Position numbers and translations under genes: made by a program
Notes under the pieces: generated by a model
Database searches by the model: none
Told to the model about the DNA's origin: nothing
Seen by the model: the letters and a program-made list of their open reading frames with translations, nothing else
In this document: in pieces, positions 7,213 to 16,116 of the stretch
How positions within the stretch are numbered: position 1 is the first letter of the stretch
Layout: each line of letters opens with the position of its first letter
Assembly: GCA_964535315.1 (NCBI GenBank)
Contig: CAZHTS010000015.1
Location: 7,251-71,250, forward strand
Direction: 5' to 3'
Source of the DNA: CAZHTS01 sp964535315
GTDB lineage: Bacteria; Chloroflexota; Anaerolineae; Anaerolineales; Anaerolineaceae
DNA: 64,000 nt

Positions 7213-8814
7213 TTACTTGAGGTAATACGAATCCGCCCCGCCTTCTGCAACCCACAATACCCTCCCGTCATTAGAGCGGACGACCGGCCAGAACCAATAG
7301 GATGTATTCTCGCTCGCGTACACGCAAGTCGCTTCCCCAACGATATGGAGTTCCTGGTTATAGGGATACACTCTTACGGGTGTGTCGCCCGTCATACGCG
7401 GGTATCTGTACGCTCGCAGTCCACCCAGGCTTTTTACGTAGACGGTATCGTTGACATGCATGATGAGCGGAGGGGCATTCACACAAAAAGGTTCAGAGGT
7501 GGCCACCGACTCTCTGAGAGGGGCGGCAATGGTATTCCAGGTCGCCAGAAACTGTTGAAGCGCCAACGCAAAAAAAATGGCGAAGGCAAAAACAAGGAAC
7601 CACAACATCGTATCGAAATATATCCATTGAGGGAATTTGACAAAAACCCCCATCTTTTTGGGCTTCGAAGGGATGAAACGGCTCATCGAAGGTACCGGGA
7701 CACGCCCTGGCTGAGAGAGCCGGGCCAAACGGCGCAGCGGCGCCGGTTGTGAGAACCGGGTAAGCTGACGCAGCGGCACCGGCTGCCGCGCTCGCTTCAG
7801 CAGCGGTTCGATCACCCCCTTTCGTTCGCACCAGGGACAACGCCCGTAACCGGGATAGTACCAGTGCCCGCTGCCGCATTGTACCAGCTCGTTCTCCGCT
7901 TTTCGCAGAGCCCGGTACCATTCAATCGGTAGGGGACGATTTCTACGGTTTCCCGCCGATGCATTCACAAAACAACGGTCAAAAAGGGCGCGAACGACAG
8001 GATGAAGGATATTGTAATCGGGGGCAAATTTCGGCGCAGTAAAAATTCTGTTGGGCGCGTACGGGTAGATGCCCTTTTGGATACAGTACAGATTGGCGGG
8101 ATCGGTCACCGAATTGTGCGGGCGGATCAACGTCCCGGTAAAAGGGTGATACCCCTCCATCAGCAGTTGAAAGATCATCACCGACAGCGCAAAGGCGTCA
8201 TGGTAGTTGTCACGATCGACGGTTTTAAAATCAATGCCCTGCAACTCGGGCGAGGTGTATTCCGGAACGCCCACCGGGCAACGCAGCACCTGACCGGTAG
8301 CCGTGGTCACCTGAATCGAGTCGGTGTCCACCATCGTGATCATGGCGTTCTTATGCACCTTAACGTTTTTGGCATTCAAATCACCGATCACATATCCGGC
8401 GGCATGATAGGCATTCACCGCGATGGCAAGATTACACGCCACATGATGCAACAACCGCCAGTCAAACTCCGGGAATGCGATGCGACGGATTTTTGGAGAG
8501 TACAGTTTAAAAATATCGTCGGCGTTTTCGATCAACGGCATCACGTAGCCGACAAACTGACTGCGCTCGTAGACCATCCGTTCAGCCCAGGCAATGGAGA
8601 TATGTGGTGGATTCAGATACCGTGTTCGATCATTGGGGGGATGAGCGATCATTTCCAGCAAACGCGGTTCATAATAGGCGCGTTTTTCCGGCAGGAACAT
8701 CTTTACCGCCAGCCTGGCATCGCCCTTCAACACATAGACGGAGGCCTCACCGCCCTGACCGAGTTTATCCCCCAACTCGACGATGTCCCCATTGTGATCT
8801 CTATAGACCGCCAT
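7213..8814 (-). CDS. Membrane protein kinase of a TerY-P triad (YegI-like)
   Basis: The 533-residue protein has an N-terminal kinase domain: glycine loop G-Q-G-G-E-A-S, VAIK-type lysine in L-A-V-K-M-F, catalytic loop I-G-D-L-N-A-K-N, a D-T-D replacing DFG, and S-P-E-L of the activation segment. A short zinc-ribbon-like segment (C-G-S-G-H-W-Y-Y and C-P-W-C) follows, then one transmembrane helix near residue 435 and an outward domain of about 90 residues with SH3-like beta spacing. ATG at 8814 is nine bases after AAGGA; an ATG at 8820 is too close to it. With the upstream PP2C and vWA genes it forms the TerY-P signalling triad. Confidence 0.8.
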   Translation of the reverse strand: MAVYRDHNGDIVELGDKLGQGGEASVYVLKGDARLAVKMFLPEKRAYYEPRLLEMIAHPPNDRTRYLNPPHISIAWAERMVYERSQFVGYVMPLIENADDIFKLYSPKIRRIAFPEFDWRLLHHVACNLAIAVNAYHAAGYVIGDLNAKNVKVHKNAMITMVDTDSIQVTTATGQVLRCPVGVPEYTSPELQGIDFKTVDRDNYHDAFALSVMIFQLLMEGYHPFTGTLIRPHNSVTDPANLYCIQKGIYPYAPNRIFTAPKFAPDYNILHPVVRALFDRCFVNASAGNRRNRPLPIEWYRALRKAENELVQCGSGHWYYPGYGRCPWCERKGVIEPLLKRARQPVPLRQLTRFSQPAPLRRLARLSQPGRVPVPSMSRFIPSKPKKMGVFVKFPQWIYFDTMLWFLVFAFAIFFALALQQFLATWNTIAAPLRESVATSEPFCVNAPPLIMHVNDTVYVKSLGGLRAYRYPRMTGDTPVRVYPYNQELHIVGEATCVYASENTSYWFWPVVRSNDGRVLWVAEGGADSYYLK

Positions 8815-8848
8815 ATGCATACATCCTTAACAAGCGGGGACAACCGCC

Positions 8849-9607
8849 TCATTCACTCATAGAGACGGCCAGAAGCAGCGTTTTATCATCATCGGTGCGG
8901 CTGCACACCTTTTCTGACGCCAAAAAATTTCTCAATCGCTCTTCAACCAGGGCCACATCCTCGTTCGCCGCAAGGTAGTTGAAAAGCGGTTGAAAAAATG
9001 GCGCATGAGGGGTGTAATTCGTCGAAACCAGCGCAAGGTTTTGCAGCCCATCTGAAAATGCGGCAATATTCTTCACCTGCCCCAACTGGAAAGAATACCT
9101 CACCTGCTCCAGTGCATTGTCCATCGTTAGCGGCGCCGTCTCGTTTGCAAACTCACCGCGCTGGGGCGAACTGATCGTGGTCAGCGTATCATCCTCCGCC
9201 TGGACGACAACCGCGCCATCCCCAATCTGCCCGATGGCAATGCCCCCCGGGAAGGCGATGAAGACAATCAACGTCGTTCCCAACTCCCGCAAAGGGCAGC
9301 CTATCGTTTGCGCCTCTACCTCCAGCGCGCCCCGCACCTGCACAAACGCCTGGGTAAGCAGTTGATGCCAGCCTTCCGCAGAAGTCGCAGGCGGGGTCTT
9401 TAGCCCCTCCTCCAACACAGCAACCGCCGTTTTGACAGCCAGTTGTGAGCCGATTTCGGCGCGTTCTGCGCTGCCCAGGCCATCTGCAACGATCCCGATC
9501 AAACAATCGTGCTCGCCTGTTCGAATATCGTTTGAATCCTGGCAAGGCTTGCCGCTCCGCTCGTGGCTGCTACCCACTACGGATACCCCTACCTTCTTCC
9601 AGATCAT
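8849..9607 (-). CDS. PP2C-family protein phosphatase of a TerY-P triad
   Basis: This 252-residue cytoplasmic protein has the PP2C motifs E-R-S-G-K-P-C-Q-D-S near the N-terminus and V-A-D-G-L-G-S-A at about residue 40, whose Asp residues bind the metal pair, plus A-F-S-D-G-L in the C-terminal half. It should dephosphorylate Ser/Thr residues placed by the neighbouring kinase. ATG at 9607 overlaps the vWA stop as ATGA; a GTG four codons upstream is less likely. The gene order vWA, phosphatase, kinase matches E. coli yegL-yegK-yegI. Confidence 0.85.
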   Translation of the reverse strand: MIWKKVGVSVVGSSHERSGKPCQDSNDIRTGEHDCLIGIVADGLGSAERAEIGSQLAVKTAVAVLEEGLKTPPATSAEGWHQLLTQAFVQVRGALEVEAQTIGCPLRELGTTLIVFIAFPGGIAIGQIGDGAVVVQAEDDTLTTISSPQRGEFANETAPLTMDNALEQVRYSFQLGQVKNIAAFSDGLQNLALVSTNYTPHAPFFQPLFNYLAANEDVALVEERLRNFLASEKVCSRTDDDKTLLLAVSMSE

Positions 9608-10257
9608 ACACTCCCCCACCCCGCCGGCGATTGAATCGGAACTTCTTCGCCCGGGATAGAGCGTGAAACACTGGACAGGCTGGACGACAGCCAGACAAAC
9701 ATCTCCCGGAAACTCAAACCCTTTAATTGTAAAGGCGTCCTGACGCTGATTTGTTTCAAGATATTCATATCGGCGCCTTCTACGCCGACGGCGAAGAAAG
9801 CAACCTGTTTCCTGGCCTCGGCGTCCCGGACCCGCTGGGCGGCAATTTGCCAGTCATCGGTCGGGGCGCCATCGGTAATCAGGAATATCCACGGGCGATA
9901 GTAAGAGATGCCATTTTGTTTATAGGTTTGCTTGCGTTGTTCAACCCTATCCAACGCCGTCATGATCGCTTCACCCATCGGTGTAGAATCGTCGGGCAGC
10001 AGGGTAGTGGTGGTGAATTCAGCCGCGCTGATAAAATCCTGCAAAACCTGAACCGGCCCAAAATTGATCATACAGATTTCGACCCGCAGCATGGCCAACT
10101 GATCTTCTTTAATCGATTTCTGGAATTCGGCCAGCCCGACGTTCAACTGATCAATTTTCGTTCCCGCCATTGAAGCCGATGTGTCCAGCAGTAAGACACA
10201 CGGGCAGCGGGGTTCTGGGTTTTCAGCGAACTGTACATCTTCTAAAGCATCCGACAT
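9604..10257 (-). CDS. TerY-like von Willebrand factor A domain protein
   Basis: This 217-residue protein is almost wholly one vWA domain. The MIDAS metal site is visible as D-T-S-A-S (residues 25-29), a central D-D-S-T-P and the distal L-I-T-D-G-A-P-T-D-D. It has no signal peptide and is predicted cytoplasmic. AAAGGAG precedes the ATG by seven bases. It leads the TerY-P operon, in which a vWA protein is proposed to scaffold or sense for the kinase/phosphatase pair. No TerC, TerD or TerZ genes are in the window, so the link to the tellurite/stress system is by family only. Confidence 0.85.
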   Translation of the reverse strand: MSDALEDVQFAENPEPRCPCVLLLDTSASMAGTKIDQLNVGLAEFQKSIKEDQLAMLRVEICMINFGPVQVLQDFISAAEFTTTTLLPDDSTPMGEAIMTALDRVEQRKQTYKQNGISYYRPWIFLITDGAPTDDWQIAAQRVRDAEARKQVAFFAVGVEGADMNILKQISVRTPLQLKGLSFREMFVWLSSSLSSVSRSIPGEEVPIQSPAGWGSV

Positions 10258-10743
10258 GGCTTTCTCCTTTTTCTTATTAGCTTAATTCACCTGCAAACCA
10301 GTTAAACGCGATTGGCAGCCGGTATATCGAAAACATCGACCCGATTAGATCCTTTTTCACCAGCATACGCCAAAGCCAGGACTCCATCGATTCATTCCAT
10401 CCATCCACAAAAATCATACCGGATCAAAAAAATAACTTTCCCCGTAAAACGGGCACCTATAATGACCCTGCTGACATTGTACATGTATTTTAAACTTTTG
10501 ACAACTTGCCCCCTTCCTCCGCGTTCTCCGCGTGCCCCAGANNNNNNNNNNNNNNNNNNNNNNNNNNNNNNNNNNNNNNNNNNNNNNNNNNNNNNNNNNN
10601 NNNNNNNNNNNNNNNNNNNNNNNNNNNNNNNNNNNNNNNNNCCCCTTCCTCCGCGTTCTCCGCGCCTCCGCGTGCCCCATTCTTCCTCACTTGGCATACA
10701 ATAGAAATATAGTCCCCTCTCTTAACCAGACGAGGATACCCCT
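10258..10743. other. Intergenic stretch with assembly gap
   Basis: There is no gene in these 486 bases between divergent transcription units. They hold an AT-rich segment (10390-10445), a small hairpin CCCGT-AAA-ACGGG (10441-10453), a TATAAT at 10458-10463 without a -35, and a run of exactly 100 N at 10542-10641 flanked by copies of a C-rich repeat. Promoters for the TerY operon and ridA are expected here but none is convincing. Confidence 0.8.
10510..10678. repeat. CCTCCGCGTTCTCCGCG repeat on both sides of a 100-N gap
   Basis: A 23-base sequence (10510-10532) recurs at 10642-10664 directly after the N run. The right copy is extended by a further CCTCCGCG unit before the shared TGCCCCA. The true length between the copies is unknown, because 100 N is a standard scaffold placeholder. 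Confidence 0.85.
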
Positions 10744-11133
10744 ATGAAAACATACCGGAACCCCCCCGATGTCCACCCGCCCATCGCCGCCTACACCCAC
10801 CAGATCGAAATCCACGGCCCTGAACGGCTGCTGGTGCTCTCCGGGCAGATTGGCAGGCGCGAGGACGGCAGCCTGCCGGACACCCCCATCGAACAGTTGG
10901 ATGTCGCCCTGGAGAACCTGCAACGCAACCTCCAGGCCGCCGGAATGGACATCCACGACCTCATCAAGATCACCTTTTACCTGGTAGGCGAGTCCGACGT
11001 CGCCCTGCGCCGGGATGTCATCGCCGCCCACCTGCAAGACCACCGCCCCTGTATGACCATGATTTTCGTCTCCGCCCTGGCCACCCCCAATTACAGGGTC
11101 GAGATCGACGCCTGGGCCAGCCGCCCCTACTAG
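10744..11133 (+). CDS. RidA family enamine/imine deaminase (YjgF/Rid)
   Basis: This 129-residue protein has the Rid fold layout: L-V-L-S-G-Q-I-G at the start of the core strand, a Q-L-D-V-A-L-E-N-L helix, and a C-terminal N-Y-R-V-E-I-D-A-W-A that holds the substrate-carboxylate arginine. RidA proteins hydrolyse reactive enamines and imines made by PLP enzymes and form cytoplasmic trimers. GAGGATA lies before the ATG. It is a single gene between the gap and the patatin gene 52 bases downstream. Confidence 0.9.
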   Translation: MKTYRNPPDVHPPIAAYTHQIEIHGPERLLVLSGQIGRREDGSLPDTPIEQLDVALENLQRNLQAAGMDIHDLIKITFYLVGESDVALRRDVIAAHLQDHRPCMTMIFVSALATPNYRVEIDAWASRPY

Positions 11134-11185
11134 AGTCCGATAATGGTATTATACCCACTGTGATTACCCCAACGGAGGCCCCCTC

Positions 11186-13426
11186 ATGCACGCTGATGAC
11201 GCCATCCTCAACTTTCCAATCTTTACTCGCCTGACCCCACCCGCCGCTCAGGCGCTGCTGGCGGCATCCCAAGAAACGGCCCTGGCCGGCGGCGCGACGC
11301 TCTTCCAGCAGAACGAACCGGCGAACGCCCTGTATATCATCGTCACAGGCCGGCTGTGCGTCCAGGCGCGGCAGCCCGACGGCTCGCTATCCCTGCCCGA
11401 TTACCCCGGCCCGGGTGAATGCATCGGCGAAACGGCCCTGTTGAACTGCCGGCCCTACCCGGCCACGGCAAGCGCCGTCGAAGACAGCCTGCTGCTGCGC
11501 CTGGACAAGCCGGCGCTCGACCAGCTGACCCAGACCTACCCTGAGCTGATTGCCGCCCTGACTGCCACCCTCCTGCCTCGTTTTCAACAGACCCAGGCGA
11601 ACACCATCCTCACCAATCTCTTTGGCCCGCTGGACGAGGCACTGCTCAACGAACTGCAAGATCGACTGATCTGGCGACGCCTCGGTTGCAGCCAGGTGCT
11701 CTGCCGCCAGGGCGACCCCGGCGAAGAAATGTACGTCGTGGCCCAGGGCCGTCTGCGCTTTGCGGTCGAAGAGGCCGGCAAATGGCGCGACCTGGGTGAA
11801 ATTGGCGCCGGGGAGTGCGTGGGCGAATTTGCCCTGCTGACCGAAAGCGGCGCCCCGGAAAGCCGGCGCAGCGCCACCATATATGCCACCCGCCTGACCG
11901 ACATTATCGTCATCACCCGTCCTGTCTTCGAGAGCCTGCTATGCCGCTCACCCCAGGTGATGCTCAAACTCACCCGCCGCATCATCCAGCGCGAACTGTT
12001 GGTGGCCCAGGACGCCCTGCCCGAAGTCAGCGCCCAGGTCATCACTGTGCTGCCCACCCGCCCCGGGCAGAACATCGCCGGTTTTGCCCGGCAACTGGCC
12101 GATACGCTGAACGCCCACGGCCCCACCCTGTTCCTCGACCCCGCCAGTTTCGATCAACTCTACGGCAAAACGGGCGCCGCACAGACCCCGCTCGATCACC
12201 CCGCCAGCCTGTGGCTCAATACCTGGCTGGACGAACGCGAACGCCAGCACCGCTACGCCGTCTACGAGGCCTACCCGGCGCTCAAAGAAGATGGGCATCT
12301 CACCCCCTGGGCGCAGCGTTGCATCGAAGACGCCGACGTGCTCCTGCTGGTGGGCGAAGGCGAAGCTGGCCCCGCCCTCAACCCGGTTGAAGCCGCCCTA
12401 ACCGCCGCTCAAACCCGGGCGCGCCTGGAACTGGTGCTGCTGCACCCCTCCGGCTGTCAGGTGCCCACCGGCACCGCCGCCTGGCTGGCGCACCCCCGCC
12501 CGGCCGACCTCCCCGTGCGCGCCCACCACCACATCCGCCAGGGCAACGCCGTAGACCTGCGCCGGTTGACCCGCCGTCTCATCAGTCGCCCTGTGGGTCT
12601 GGCCCTGGGCGGCGGCGGCGCACGAGGCTGGGCCCACATCGGCGTCTTACAGGCCATCCACGAGGCCAACCTGGAAATCGATTGGGTCGGCGGCGCCAGC
12701 ATGGGCGCCATCATGGCTGCCGGCTACGCCCTCGACTGGTCGTACGAACACCTGTACCAGCTGGCCGAAAAATTTTCCGACCCCAAGAAATTGCTCGACT
12801 ACACCCTGCCGTATGCTTCCCTCACCTCCACCCGCCGCATCACCACCCTGCTGCAAACCCTGTACGGCGAAGCCGATATCGAAGACGCCTGGCGGCCCTG
12901 TTTCAGCGTAACGGCCAACCTGACGCGCGGCGAAGAACAACTCCACACCCGCGGCGTGCTGTGGAAAGCCGTGCGCGCCAGCATGGCCTTCCCGGGCGTC
13001 TTTGCCCCCGTCCTCGATGACGGCTGCGTCTTGATCGACGGCGGGGCGGCCAACAACGTGCCCGTCGACCGCATGCGCGAACTCTGCCCCACCGGCACAG
13101 TCATCGGCGTGGACCTGCTCACCAGCAGCCCCACCACCGGACCCTACGATTTCGGCCCCAGTCTCTCCGGCTGGCAGGCGCTCTGGGCGCGCCTCAACCC
13201 GCTCGCCCGCAGCGTCAAAGCGCCCAACCTGGTCGACATCGTCAATGCCATCGTCTTCAGCAACAACCGCTATCGTCTGAACGAAGTGTGGCAATGCGCC
13301 GACCTGTTGATCCGCGTCCCGGTCGAGGCCTACGGCCTGCTCGAATTTGACAAGTATCGCCAGATCATCGACCTGGGATATCACGCCGCCAGAGAACAAC
13401 TCCAGGGGTTCAAAAGCAAAACATGA
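11186..13426 (+). CDS. cNMP-binding patatin-like phospholipase (NTE-like esterase)
   Basis: This 746-residue protein carries two cyclic-nucleotide-binding-type domains (about residues 10-130 and 155-275), a less clear middle region (280-460) and a patatin domain. Patatin motifs are G-G-G-G-A-R-G near residue 473 (oxyanion hole), G-A-S-M-G near 505 (Ser nucleophile) and D-G-G-A near 617 (Asp of the dyad). The domain order matches bacterial and eukaryotic neuropathy-target-esterase-like lysophospholipases. It should hydrolyse membrane lysophospholipids under control of a bound ligand. Its stop overlaps the response-regulator start (ATGA), so it is probably co-expressed with the two-component system. 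Confidence 0.9.
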   Translation: MHADDAILNFPIFTRLTPPAAQALLAASQETALAGGATLFQQNEPANALYIIVTGRLCVQARQPDGSLSLPDYPGPGECIGETALLNCRPYPATASAVEDSLLLRLDKPALDQLTQTYPELIAALTATLLPRFQQTQANTILTNLFGPLDEALLNELQDRLIWRRLGCSQVLCRQGDPGEEMYVVAQGRLRFAVEEAGKWRDLGEIGAGECVGEFALLTESGAPESRRSATIYATRLTDIIVITRPVFESLLCRSPQVMLKLTRRIIQRELLVAQDALPEVSAQVITVLPTRPGQNIAGFARQLADTLNAHGPTLFLDPASFDQLYGKTGAAQTPLDHPASLWLNTWLDERERQHRYAVYEAYPALKEDGHLTPWAQRCIEDADVLLLVGEGEAGPALNPVEAALTAAQTRARLELVLLHPSGCQVPTGTAAWLAHPRPADLPVRAHHHIRQGNAVDLRRLTRRLISRPVGLALGGGGARGWAHIGVLQAIHEANLEIDWVGGASMGAIMAAGYALDWSYEHLYQLAEKFSDPKKLLDYTLPYASLTSTRRITTLLQTLYGEADIEDAWRPCFSVTANLTRGEEQLHTRGVLWKAVRASMAFPGVFAPVLDDGCVLIDGGAANNVPVDRMRELCPTGTVIGVDLLTSSPTTGPYDFGPSLSGWQALWARLNPLARSVKAPNLVDIVNAIVFSNNRYRLNEVWQCADLLIRVPVEAYGLLEFDKYRQIIDLGYHAAREQLQGFKSKT

Positions 13427-14109
13427 CCCACATCCTGTTAGTCGAAGATGACTTAAGCCTGATCGCCGGCCTGGAATTCGCCCTGCAAAAAAACGGTTTC
13501 GAGGTCGACGTCGCCAGAAGCATGCGCCACGCCCTGGAACGCTTTCAGGCCGCGCCCTACGATCTGCTCCTGCTCGATCTCACCCTGCCGGACGGCAACG
13601 GTTTTGAAATCTGCAAACAGGTGCGCCAGACTTCGACGGTGCCGGTCATCTTCCTGACCGCCTCCGACGAAGAGGTCAACGTCGTGATGGGGCTGGGCAT
13701 CGGCGGGGACGATTACATCACCAAGCCCTTCAAACTCAACGAACTGATTTCGCGCATCCAGGCCCTGCTGCGCCGCGCCCGCCTCTCGGGCGACGAACAG
13801 ATTGAATTGCGCTCCAACGGCCTCACCGTGCGGCTGTTGGAAAACCGCGTCCTCAAGGACGGCGGCGAACTCGAACTGACCGCCGCCGAATACCGCCTGC
13901 TCTGCCTGTTCATGCGCAACCCCAACATCGCCCTCACCCGCGAGATCATCCTCGACCGGTTGTGGGATGGCTACGGCAGTTTCATCGATGACAACACCCT
14001 GTCGGTCTATGTTCGCCGGCTGAGGAGCAAGATCGAAAACGACCCCGAAAACCCACGGTTCCTGCTCACCCTGCGCGGCGTCGGCTACAAATGGCAGGTC
14101 ACGCCGTAA
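13423..14109 (+). CDS. OmpR/PhoB-family response regulator
   Basis: The 228-residue protein has an N-terminal receiver domain (D-D near residue 10, phosphoacceptor Asp in L-L-L-L-D-L-T-L-P, Lys in I-T-K-P-F) and a C-terminal winged-helix DNA-binding domain ending in T-L-R-G-V-G-Y-K-W. It overlaps the patatin gene by four bases and lies ten bases before its histidine kinase. By analogy with similar kinase/regulator/ABC clusters it probably controls the downstream exporter genes. A direct repeat before those genes is a candidate binding site. Confidence 0.95.
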   Translation: MTHILLVEDDLSLIAGLEFALQKNGFEVDVARSMRHALERFQAAPYDLLLLDLTLPDGNGFEICKQVRQTSTVPVIFLTASDEEVNVVMGLGIGGDDYITKPFKLNELISRIQALLRRARLSGDEQIELRSNGLTVRLLENRVLKDGGELELTAAEYRLLCLFMRNPNIALTREIILDRLWDGYGSFIDDNTLSVYVRRLRSKIENDPENPRFLLTLRGVGYKWQVTP

Positions 14110-14119
14110 GACAGGCAAT

Positions 14120-15364
14120 ATGGATACCCTTGCCCCCTCGCACACCCGACGTTTGCTGTGGAACGTGGCCTTTCTGCTCCTGTTGCTCAACCTGGCCGGA
14201 CAGGCGGCGGCCGTCCTGGTCGCCAGCGAATACAAGCAACGGATGATCGCCCACGATTACGCCGTCGCCGGTTATCTGGCGCAGCACGGCCGCGACGAAA
14301 CTGGCGTCATTGCGGCCTTCACCGCCGCAAAAACACCGGCTGACGAGGCTGCCGGGCAGGCCCTGTTGCGCACCGCCGGCTACACCGCCGGGCTTGACAA
14401 CACCCTGATCCCCGAAATCGCCGCTTTTCAACAAAAGTGCGCCGGCCTGGCGTTGGCCCTGACCGGCGCCATTTCCCTGGCGACCCTCGTTACAGTGGGG
14501 CTGTTCAGCTTGCGCCTCGACCGCAAGCTCCAAAATGCCAACGCCGCCATCCAGCGTTTCATAGACGGCGACACCGGCGTTCGCCTCGCCGACCAGGAGG
14601 AAGACAACCTGGCGCAGTTGTTCGCATCCGTCAACGGCCTGGTCGCCTCGCTGTCTACCCACGCCGCCCGCCAGCAGCACGACAAAGAGTTCCTCAAAGA
14701 CACCATTTCAGATATCTCTCACCAACTCAAAACACCCCTTGCCGCCTTGCAAATGTACAATGAAATCATCCAGGGCGAGAACAGCGCCAACCCGGTCATC
14801 CACGACTTCATCCTGAAAAGCAAGAACGAACTCGAACGCATGGAGAGCCTGATCCAGAACCTGCTCAAACTGGCCCGGCTCGACGCCGGCGCCATCCAGC
14901 TTGAACGCCAGGATCACCCCCTGGGTGTGCTGCTCGCAGACGCCGCCGGCAGATTTTCTGCCCGCGCCGCCGCCGAGAACAAAACCCTTACCCTGGATTG
15001 CCCGGCCCACATCGTGCTTAACTGCGACAAAATCTGGCTGCTGGAAGCGCTCAGCAACCTGATCAAGAACGCGCTGGAACACACCGCCGCCGGCAGCCAC
15101 ATCGCCGTCACCGGCGACGAAACGCCCTTGATGACCCGCATCACCGTCCGGGACGACGGCCTGGGCATCCACCCCGAAGACATCCATTTCATCTTCAACC
15201 GGTTTTACCGCAGCCGTTTCTCGAAAAACCAGCAAGGGGCCGGCATCGGTCTTGCGCTGGTAAAAATCATCGTCGAAAAACACGGCGGCACGATCCAGGT
15301 CGAGAGCCAGCCCGGGCAGGGCGCCGCCTTTCACCTTACCGTTCCCAGGCTTACAAACCTGTAA
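14120..15364 (+). CDS. Membrane sensor histidine kinase
   Basis: This 414-residue kinase has two transmembrane helices (about residues 15-35 and 105-130) around a small extracytoplasmic loop, a HAMP-like linker, the phosphoacceptor motif D-I-S-H-Q-L-K-T-P and an ATPase domain with N-L-I-K-N-A-L-E-H, R-D-D-G-L-G-I and G-A-G-I-G-L-A-L-V-K. It should phosphorylate the preceding regulator. The short outer loop is typical of intramembrane-sensing kinases paired with ABC exporters of the BceAB/MacB type. The Shine-Dalgarno is weak, suggesting coupling to the upstream gene. Confidence 0.92.
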   Translation: MDTLAPSHTRRLLWNVAFLLLLLNLAGQAAAVLVASEYKQRMIAHDYAVAGYLAQHGRDETGVIAAFTAAKTPADEAAGQALLRTAGYTAGLDNTLIPEIAAFQQKCAGLALALTGAISLATLVTVGLFSLRLDRKLQNANAAIQRFIDGDTGVRLADQEEDNLAQLFASVNGLVASLSTHAARQQHDKEFLKDTISDISHQLKTPLAALQMYNEIIQGENSANPVIHDFILKSKNELERMESLIQNLLKLARLDAGAIQLERQDHPLGVLLADAAGRFSARAAAENKTLTLDCPAHIVLNCDKIWLLEALSNLIKNALEHTAAGSHIAVTGDETPLMTRITVRDDGLGIHPEDIHFIFNRFYRSRFSKNQQGAGIGLALVKIIVEKHGGTIQVESQPGQGAAFHLTVPRLTNL

Positions 15365-15389
15365 GATCGTGTTCACTGTGGCGTAAGAT
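15361..15389 (+). repeat. GTAAGAT direct repeat, 22-bp spacing
   Basis: GTAAGAT occurs at 15361-15367 (over the kinase stop codon) and again at 15383-15389. A 22-bp period places both on the same helix face. The pair lies just upstream of the ABC exporter genes, as expected for dimeric OmpR-type regulator binding. This is pattern-based only. Confidence 0.4.
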
Positions 15390-15432
15390 GCAGTTGCTAT
15401 CATCTCATGAAAACAAACAATGAGGTGTTCGC

Positions 15433-16116
15433 TTGGATATTCTGACCACTACCAATCTGTGCAAAACCTACGGCAACGACGAGACGCGCGTAGAAGCCTT
15501 GAAAAACGTCAACCTGAGCGTTGCCAGGGGTGAATTCGTCGCCATCGTCGGCCCCTCGGGCTCGGGCAAAAGCACCCTGCTCAACCTGTTAGGCGCGTTG
15601 GATACCCCCACCGCCGGCAAAGTTCTGCTGGACGGCCGCGACGTGTTTAACATGCCGGAAAAAGACCTCGCCGTCTTTCGCCGGCGCAATATCGGTTTCG
15701 TTTTTCAGGCCTTTAACCTGATCCCCGAGTTGAACGTCGAGGAAAACATCACCCTGCCGCTGCTGCTCGATTACAAAAAGCCGGACAGGAAGCACATCGA
15801 TGAATTACTCACCATCCTCGGGTTGATCGAGCGCAGACATCACCTGCCCAACCAGCTCTCCGGCGGACAGCAGCAGCGCGTCGCCATCGGCCGGGCGCTC
15901 GCCACCCGCCCGGCCATCATCCTGGCAGACGAGCCTACCGGCAATCTCGATTCAAAGAACAGCCGTGATGTCATCCACCTGATGAAACTTTCGGTCGAAC
16001 GTTACCAGCAGACGTTGATCCTGATCACCCACAACCAGGGGTTTGCATCCTTTGCCGACCGCGTCCTGCACGTGGAAGACGGCGTTCTGACCGACCTGGG
16101 TGGAGCGCAGCAATGA
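15433..16116 (+). CDS. ABC transporter ATP-binding protein, MacB/LolD type
   Basis: This 227-residue ATPase has Walker A G-P-S-G-S-G-K-S-T, signature L-S-G-G-Q-Q-Q-R, Walker B L-A-D-E-P-T and the D-loop G-N-L-D typical of MacB/LolD/FtsE-type subunits. The start is TTG at 15433, supported by GAGGTG six bases upstream. Its stop overlaps the permease ATG by four bases. Together they form a mechanotransmission-type ABC system that works at the membrane surface and often exports peptides or removes antimicrobials. Confidence 0.93.
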   Translation: MDILTTTNLCKTYGNDETRVEALKNVNLSVARGEFVAIVGPSGSGKSTLLNLLGALDTPTAGKVLLDGRDVFNMPEKDLAVFRRRNIGFVFQAFNLIPELNVEENITLPLLLDYKKPDRKHIDELLTILGLIERRHHLPNQLSGGQQQRVAIGRALATRPAIILADEPTGNLDSKNSRDVIHLMKLSVERYQQTLILITHNQGFASFADRVLHVEDGVLTDLGGAQQ

